From Monoglobus sp964442605 (lineage in GTDB: Bacteria; Bacillota; Clostridia; Monoglobales; Monoglobaceae), in the NCBI GenBank assembly GCA_964442605.1, contig CAYTZR010000054.1:1-11128 (forward strand): a DNA stretch of 11,128 nucleotides, given 5' to 3'. Position numbers and translations under genes: made by a program. This document shows, piece by piece, positions 7,099 to 11,128 of this stretch. The first letter of the stretch is position 1. Every line of letters starts with the position of its first letter. The notes beneath the pieces are model-generated. The model was given only the letters and a program-made list of their open reading frames with translations, did not search any database and was not told where the DNA came from.

Positions 7099-7248
7099 TT
7101 AATTCTTATGACATATATCGCTCATTCCGCAGCAGTCACAGCCATGTGAACAGCCTCCCTTGCCGCTCTTTTTCTTTTTCACCATATTTGTCACAATAAG
7201 GACAACAACCGCCAAAAGTATCAACGATATAATAATTGTTGCCAACAT
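7099..7248 (-). CDS. FeoB-associated Cys-rich membrane protein
   Basis: This 49-residue protein begins MLATIIISLILLAVVVLIV, a single hydrophobic membrane helix. It continues with NMVKKKKSGKGG, a basic stretch that should lie in the cytoplasm. The tail GCSHGCDCCGMSDICHK has five cysteines and two histidines. This layout, together with its position 17 bp after feoB, matches the FeoB-associated Cys-rich membrane protein family. Family members are thought to help FeoB handle ferrous iron, perhaps by binding metal at the inner mouth of the channel, but the mechanism is not settled. The start ATG at 7248 is preceded by AGGGGTGAT (complement of 7252-7260) as ribosome binding site. The gene is in the feo operon. 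Confidence 0.9.
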   Translation of the reverse strand: MLATIIISLILLAVVVLIVTNMVKKKKSGKGGCSHGCDCCGMSDICHKN

Positions 7249-7265
7249 ATAATCACCCCTGTATT

Positions 7266-9722
7266 CTATGCCTTAACCGTCTTCAGTCTCGTATCGGCTT
7301 TATTGGGTCTAAACAGCAGATATATCAACGCAATCGCGAGAATAATCGCGACAACGGTTCCTACTCCAAATCCGCCTCCTGTGAACAATGTTCCTATCTG
7401 ATATACGCACAGAGAAATAACATATGCAAATACACACTGATAACCAATCGCGAACCAAGTCCACTTTATGTTATTCATCTCACGTCTGATTGCGCCGATT
7501 GCGGCAAAGCAAGGAGCGCACAACAGATTGAATACCAAGAACGAATACGCGGCGAGGGCTGTGTAGGTTGAGGAAAGAGTTCCCCAAATTTCCGTTCCGT
7601 CCTCTGCGACCTCCGCGAAGCCGTAAAGAATACCAAATGTGCCGACAACGTTTTCCTTAGCGATAAGACCTGTAACAGCCGCGACCGCCGCCTTCCAGTC
7701 GCCCCATCCGAGAGGCGCGAATATAGGCGCAAGAATGTTACCGATTACGGCAAGGATTGAGTTGTCCATATCCTCTACCATACCGAATGAACCGTCCTCT
7801 ACACCGAAGCCTTGCAGGAACCATACAAGAATTGTCGCGAGAAGAATGATTGTTCCCGCCTTTTTGATGAACGACCAAGCACGCTCCCACATGCTGCGCA
7901 GCACATTACCTACCGTCGGCAGGTGGTAAGACGGAAGCTCCATAACAAACGGAGCGGGATCTCCGGCAAACATCTTTGTCTTTTTAAGTATAATACCTGA
8001 TACAATTATCGCCGCAATCCCAACGAAGTACGCACTGGGCGCAACCCACCATGCTCCGCCAAACAGAGCGCCGGAAATCAACGCTATAATCGGCAGCTTT
8101 GCTCCGCAGGGGATGAACGTTGTTGTCATAATAGTCATTCTTCTGTCACGTTCGTTCTCTATGGTACGCGATGCCATGATACCCGGAACTCCGCAGCCCG
8201 TACCTATAAGAATAGGTATAAACGACTTACCGGAGAGACCAAATCTTCTGAAAATTCTGTCCATGATGAACGCTATACGAGCCATATAACCGCAAGCTTC
8301 CAAGAATGCCAAGAATATAAACAGAACAAGCATCTGCGGTACAAATCCGAGTACCGCGCCGACGCCGGCAACAATACCGTCCAAAATCAGACTCTTGAGC
8401 CAATCGGCAGTACCTATTGCTGTCAGCAGACTTTCAAGTAAAACCGGAATACCGGGAATCCATACGCCGAAATCAGCCGGATCGGGTTCTTCCGCTTCCA
8501 ATGCAGCCTCGAAATCCGCGGCTGAGACATCAAACGACTCCTCAACCTCTCCGTCCTCATTCTCGATATCCGCAACCGCTGATACACCGGCAGCCTCGGT
8601 TAAGAACTCCGCGATAACATCCTCGTCCGGTTCTTCTTCTTCAAGAGTCTCGCTTAATGCGTCAACATCAATTCCATCTTCCTCAGCGGCTTCAATGAAC
8701 GCGTCTATCTTTGCCGCCTCAACTTCATATTCGCCGCTTGCTTCTTCATATGCCGCAGAGCCTATGCCGAACAGATGCCAGCCATCGCCGAATACACCGT
8801 CGTTTGCCCAATCTGTTGCCCAAGTTCCAACAGTGGTTACCGAAATATAATAAACTATTACCATAACAACCGCAAAAATCGGCAGCGCCAGCCAGCGATT
8901 GGTAACAACCTTATCAATCTTGTCAGAGGTTGTCAGCTTTTTAGCGGACTTTCTCTTATAGCAGCCCTTAATTATCGAAGATATGTAGTTATATCGCTCG
9001 TTTGTGATGATACTCTCTGTATCATCGTCCATTTCAGCCTCGGCTTTTTTGACGATACCGGAAACATCGGGTACAGACTTTAGATTATTGCCGATTTTGC
9101 TATCCTTTTCAAAAAGCTTGATTGCATAAAAACGCTTCTGTTCATCAGGCACATCGCTGCCCAGCTTTTCGGCAATTTCCGAAAGCCAGCCCTCAACCTT
9201 ATTATCAAAAGCGTGCACATGAACCGCTTTTTTCTTTTCGGCAAGCTTAACCGCCTTTGCCGCAGCCTCCTTAACACCGGTTCCCTTAAGAGCCGAAATC
9301 GGAACAACTTGACAGCCCAGAGCGTTTGACAGCCTATCATAATTAATCGAATCGCCGCTCTTTTTAAGCGCGTCTACCATGTTTACAGCCATGATAACCG
9401 GAATTCCCAGCTCTGTGAGCTGTGTTGTCAAATACAAATTACGCTCAAGATTTGTGCCGTCGATAATATTCAAAATGACATCGGGATGCTCGTTTATCAA
9501 ATAATCTCTCGCAATCACCTCTTCAAGCGTGTACGGTGAAAGAGAATAGATGCCGGGTAAATCCATGATTACCACATCACTATAGCCCTTTAGTTTTCCT
9601 TCCTTTTTTTCAACAGTAACGCCAGGCCAGTTTCCTACGTATTGATTGGAACCCGTCAGGGCATTAAACAGAGTTGTTTTACCGGAGTTCGGATTTCCGG
9701 CAAGTGCAATCTTAACAGACAT
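7266..9722 (-). CDS. feoB: Ferrous iron transporter FeoB
   Basis: This 818-residue protein is a GTP-dependent ferrous-iron importer of the cell membrane. The N-terminal G domain has G1 GNPNSGKT (9-16), the switch region WPGVTVEKKEG (32-42), G3 DLPG (54-57), G4 NMVD (114-117) and G5 SALKG (143-147). A helical regulatory domain reaches about residue 265. The membrane part starts at about 276 and includes the FeoB hallmark motifs GTGCGVPGIMASRT (507-520) and FIPCGAKLPI (536-545), plus CAPCFAAIGAIRREM (735-749). Residues 322-418 form an unusual acidic insertion between the first membrane helix and DWLKSLILDGI. The frame is open 19 codons upstream. The ATG at 9722 is preferred because GGAGG (complement of 9730-9734) lies 7 nt ahead and MSVKIALAGN is the normal start. 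It follows feoA2 by 72 bp with a palindrome between. Confidence 0.97.
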   Translation of the reverse strand: MSVKIALAGNPNSGKTTLFNALTGSNQYVGNWPGVTVEKKEGKLKGYSDVVIMDLPGIYSLSPYTLEEVIARDYLINEHPDVILNIIDGTNLERNLYLTTQLTELGIPVIMAVNMVDALKKSGDSINYDRLSNALGCQVVPISALKGTGVKEAAAKAVKLAEKKKAVHVHAFDNKVEGWLSEIAEKLGSDVPDEQKRFYAIKLFEKDSKIGNNLKSVPDVSGIVKKAEAEMDDDTESIITNERYNYISSIIKGCYKRKSAKKLTTSDKIDKVVTNRWLALPIFAVVMVIVYYISVTTVGTWATDWANDGVFGDGWHLFGIGSAAYEEASGEYEVEAAKIDAFIEAAEEDGIDVDALSETLEEEEPDEDVIAEFLTEAAGVSAVADIENEDGEVEESFDVSAADFEAALEAEEPDPADFGVWIPGIPVLLESLLTAIGTADWLKSLILDGIVAGVGAVLGFVPQMLVLFIFLAFLEACGYMARIAFIMDRIFRRFGLSGKSFIPILIGTGCGVPGIMASRTIENERDRRMTIMTTTFIPCGAKLPIIALISGALFGGAWWVAPSAYFVGIAAIIVSGIILKKTKMFAGDPAPFVMELPSYHLPTVGNVLRSMWERAWSFIKKAGTIILLATILVWFLQGFGVEDGSFGMVEDMDNSILAVIGNILAPIFAPLGWGDWKAAVAAVTGLIAKENVVGTFGILYGFAEVAEDGTEIWGTLSSTYTALAAYSFLVFNLLCAPCFAAIGAIRREMNNIKWTWFAIGYQCVFAYVISLCVYQIGTLFTGGGFGVGTVVAIILAIALIYLLFRPNKADTRLKTVKA

Positions 9723-9743
9723 TTTATTACCTCCTGTATGCGA

Positions 9744-9759
9744 ATTAGCAACCGCTAAC
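9744..9759 (-). promoter_or_regulatory. Putative operator in front of feoB
   Basis: On the coding strand this reads GTTAGC-GGTT-GCTAAT, nearly identical to the palindrome at 6622-6637 (14 of 16 bases) and of the same 6-4-6 design as the feoA1 site. It lies 9 bp upstream of the feoB ribosome binding site, between feoA2 and feoB. No good promoter surrounds it. It may let the regulator act inside the operon, or form a small mRNA hairpin. Confidence 0.45.
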
Positions 9760-9794
9760 CTTTGTTTAAAAAAAATCAAAAAATTAATAATGCC

Positions 9795-10016
9795 TTAGCT
9801 GATCTCTATCATCTCCGCGTCTGCCTTTCTTATCGAAAGCTCATAACCGCGAACAGTTAATTCCACAGGATCGCCAAGCGGCGCAACCTTACGCACATAT
9901 ACCTCTGTACCCTTAGTCAGCCCCATATCCATAATTCTGCGTTTTACTGCGCCTTCTCCATTAATACGCGCAACTCTAACCGTCTCCCCGATTTTTACAT
10001 CCCTGAGAGTCCTCAT
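9795..10016 (-). CDS. feoA: FeoA domain protein (second copy, feoB-proximal)
   Basis: A 73-residue SH3-like FeoA protein. MRTLRDVKIGETVRVARI is the usual N-terminal strand. RRIMDMGLTKGTEVYVRKVAPLGDP is the central family signature, and GYELSIRKADAEMIEI the C-terminal strand. FeoA is a small cytosolic partner thought to bind FeoB and affect its activity. The start is uncertain by two codons: ATG at 10016 (used here, SD-like AGGGTGAT) or GTG at 10022 with AAAGGAT ahead, giving 75 residues. It lies 50 bp after feoA1 and 72 bp before feoB. Tandem feoA genes are common in Clostridia. Confidence 0.93.
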   Translation of the reverse strand: MRTLRDVKIGETVRVARINGEGAVKRRIMDMGLTKGTEVYVRKVAPLGDPVELTVRGYELSIRKADAEMIEIS

Positions 10017-10066
10017 AATCACCCTATCCTTTCTGAAAAGTATCTTTTATTATTACCAAGCCAAAA

Positions 10067-10276
10067 TCAGACGACAATTCTGTTTGCCATAGACTTGTCA
10101 ATCGCAACGCGGGAGTCCTTTATGTTGACTATCAAATTCCCCGAAATTTCGGACACAACAGTCACCTCGCTGCCTTCAACAAAGCCGAGATTTTCCAGAA
10201 AACGCCGTGTTTCATCCTTACCGGTCACTTTAACAACCTTACATTTTTCGCCTTCCCTAACCATAGACAGCGGCAT
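10067..10276 (-). CDS. feoA: FeoA domain protein (first copy of the feo operon)
   Basis: A 69-residue FeoA/SH3-like protein. It shows MPLSMVREGEKCKVVKVTG, then RRFLENLGFVEGSEVTVVSE with the family LGF-x-EGS pattern, then NLIVNIKDSRVAIDKSMANRIVV. It is clearly a paralogue of the next gene and not a recent duplicate. A cytosolic partner of FeoB is the expected role. The start ATG at 10276 has GGAGG (complement of 10284-10288) 7 nt ahead. It is the first gene of the operon, about 130 nt below the predicted transcription start. Confidence 0.93.
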   Translation of the reverse strand: MPLSMVREGEKCKVVKVTGKDETRRFLENLGFVEGSEVTVVSEISGNLIVNIKDSRVAIDKSMANRIVV

Positions 10277-10378
10277 AAAAATTCCTCCTTAAAATTATTA
10301 ACACAGCCTGAACGCGCAGAGCCACGAATATATTTAGTCATGTCTGCCCGCAAGGCTTGTTCGTAAGATATTCTCATG

Positions 10379-10400
10379 AGGGTTAGTTGACACTAACCCT
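10379..10400 (-). promoter_or_regulatory. Putative iron-responsive operator of the feo operon
   Basis: The perfect 9-bp arms AGGGTTAGT and ACTAACCCT flank TGAC. The core GTTAGT-TGAC-ACTAAC has the same form as two other sites in the iron block. It sits at the predicted transcription start just below the promoter, as expected for repression. An extra half-site GGTTAGC (complement of 10422-10428) lies in the promoter spacer. GGTTAG/CTAACC half-sites recall DtxR/IdeR boxes, although the spacing here is wider than in the classical box. Confidence 0.6.
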
Positions 10401-10410
10401 TGATATGCTT

Positions 10411-10439
10411 AGTTTACCACAGCTAACCGCTTTTGTCAA
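10411..10439 (-). promoter_or_regulatory. Promoter of the feo operon
   Basis: On the minus strand a perfect -35 TTGACA (complement of 10434-10439) is followed after exactly 17 bp by TAAACT (complement of 10411-10416), matching the -10 consensus at four of six bases. The start would be near 10404, giving a leader of about 128 nt before feoA1. The leader (10277-10404) holds no recognised riboswitch. It has an ATG-started frame without ribosome binding site that I do not accept as a gene. Confidence 0.65.
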
Positions 10440-10440
10440 T

Positions 10441-10571
10441 AAATATTTATAAAAATATTTATTTTAGTTATTATGTACAGATATATTATATATACGTGTT
10501 TATTTTTATGGAGTTTTTGTTAATAATATATTGTATAGCGGACACATGTAATATATGCAGACTTTAGATAA
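10441..10571. other. AT-rich spacer between feo promoter and repeat copy C
   Basis: A very AT-rich stretch with short AT palindromes (AAATATTT near 10441). No coding region, RNA gene or clear promoter is seen. Confidence 0.4.
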
Positions 10572-10954
10572 AAAAGTTTTTTCAATCCGGATTATTACAG
10601 ATAACGTTACCGAACCCGAGCGCGGCAAAGCCTTCGCGACTTTTCTGCCGCTTACGGTGTGCCGCCACTTTGGCGGCAATGCAAGCAACGGTAGGTGAGC
10701 GTTAGCGAACACGTGAGGCGCGCAGGTGACTGCCCCGCAGGGGCAAGAATATATTAATAGATGTTTGCTCACTTTCTTTATATCCTAATTCCAGTTTTTT
10801 AGTCCTAACGGACTACCTTAACCGAGCCAGACCCAGCATATATAACCATGATAATGGTTTGTGACCTCGTTTATCTGATATAATGGACTACTTTAATAGC
10901 CACACACCTTGACAGGTGTGGTCACTCCCGCTCGCCGAACCCTGGCGGGGTGCC
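10572..10954 (-). repeat. Structured dispersed repeat, copy C (full length, reverse strand)
   Basis: Reverse-strand counterpart of copy B over its whole length. The tail AATCCGGATTGAAAAAACTT lies at the 10572-10595 end, and the variable hairpin GCCGCCA-CTT-TGGCGGC at 10661-10677. The conserved block is at 10681-10746, with its TGCCCC/GGGGCA hairpin at 10731-10745. The AGTCC/GGACT hairpin beside T6 is near 10795-10814. The GTGACC/GGTCAC stem (10861-10866 with 10920-10925) encloses the ACACCT/AGGTGT hairpin. The enclosed second hairpin is weaker than in A and B. The minus-strand frame across 10506-10772 is a shadow of this repeat. Confidence 0.8.
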
Positions 10955-11004
10955 AAACCTTGTTTACTGCCTTAATCCGTTTACTTTTTTCTTAAAGGAC
11001 TACT

Positions 11005-11128
11005 TTATACGAGCCGGACCCGAGCGCAGCAAAGCTTTTGCGACTTTGCCGCCTACGGTGTGCCGCCACTTTGGCGGCAATGCAAGCTTCGGTAGGTGAG
11101 CGTTAGCGAACACGTGAGGCGCGCAGGC
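11005..11128 (-). repeat. Structured dispersed repeat, copy D (cut by window end)
   Basis: The reverse-strand 3' half of the element. It has the conserved block (11082-11128), the hairpin GCCGCCA-CTT-TGGCGGC (11062-11078) and the CGCTCGGG-type tail (11011-11045). Beyond the tail, at 10995-11005, an isolated piece matching the interior TATAAAGTAGTCC of the other copies is joined directly. This shows an internal deletion or mosaic between copies D and C. Confidence 0.7.

Noticed and set aside
8395..8850. Plus-strand frame of 151 codons rich in Ser and Ala
   Set aside because: It is the antisense shadow of the acidic FeoB insertion: GAA/GAG/GAT codons read backwards as Ser/Phe-type codons. The feoB frame is clearly the real one.
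10235..10376. Upstream frame MRISYEQALRADM in the feo leader overlapping the feoA1 start
   Set aside because: The ATG at about 10376 has no ribosome binding site, the product resembles nothing known to me, and the length can occur by chance.
10506..10772. Minus-strand frame of 88 codons with a Cys-rich start
   Set aside because: It runs through repeat copy C and its AT-rich flank. The peptide is just a translation of the conserved GC-rich block, and there is no ribosome binding site.

Overview
The window looks like chromosomal DNA of a low-to-moderate-GC Gram-positive anaerobe of the class Clostridia. The evidence is strong GGAGG-type ribosome binding sites, a surface protein with S-layer homology (SLH) domains, a clostridial-type short-chain flavodoxin, a DUF3793 gene, and a feoA-feoA-feoB locus followed by a FeoB-associated Cys-rich membrane protein. 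The species cannot be named from the sequence.

Layout, left to right. Positions 1-130 hold the end of a dispersed repeat, then a hairpin that probably terminates the first gene. A minus-strand gene (194-2257) encodes a full-length EF-G paralogue with a TTG start. An AT-rich divergent intergenic region follows. A plus-strand gene (2560-4659) encodes a secreted GH26-like protein with C-terminal SLH repeats. Positions 4660-5416 have no gene and hold two tandem copies of a structured repeat of about 300-380 bp. From 5417 to 10276 all genes are on the minus strand and form an iron-related block. In transcription order it is feoA1, feoA2, feoB, a 49-residue Cys-rich membrane protein, a DUF2325 protein, a DUF3793 protein and a flavodoxin. 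Positions 10277-11128 hold the feo leader and promoter, an AT-rich spacer, and two more repeat copies in the opposite orientation, the last cut by the window edge.

How the genes fit together. FeoB is the ferrous-iron transporter, and the two FeoA proteins and the Cys-rich peptide are its usual small partners. DUF2325, DUF3793 and flavodoxin genes are plausible members of the same iron response, since flavodoxin can replace ferredoxin when iron is short. Three palindromes of the same design, GTTAG(C/T)-N4-(G/A)CTAAC, sit at the feoA1 promoter, in front of feoB, and upstream of the DUF3793-flavodoxin pair. They look like operators of one regulator, most likely of the DtxR/MntR type (inference).

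The most unusual items are five. The repeat family has changed helices in which pairing is kept. FeoB carries an acidic insertion of about 97 residues between its first two membrane segments. The three palindromes recur across the iron block. A compact three-way-junction element lies just upstream of the DUF2325 gene. A 12-bp palindromic array lies upstream of the DUF3793 gene.
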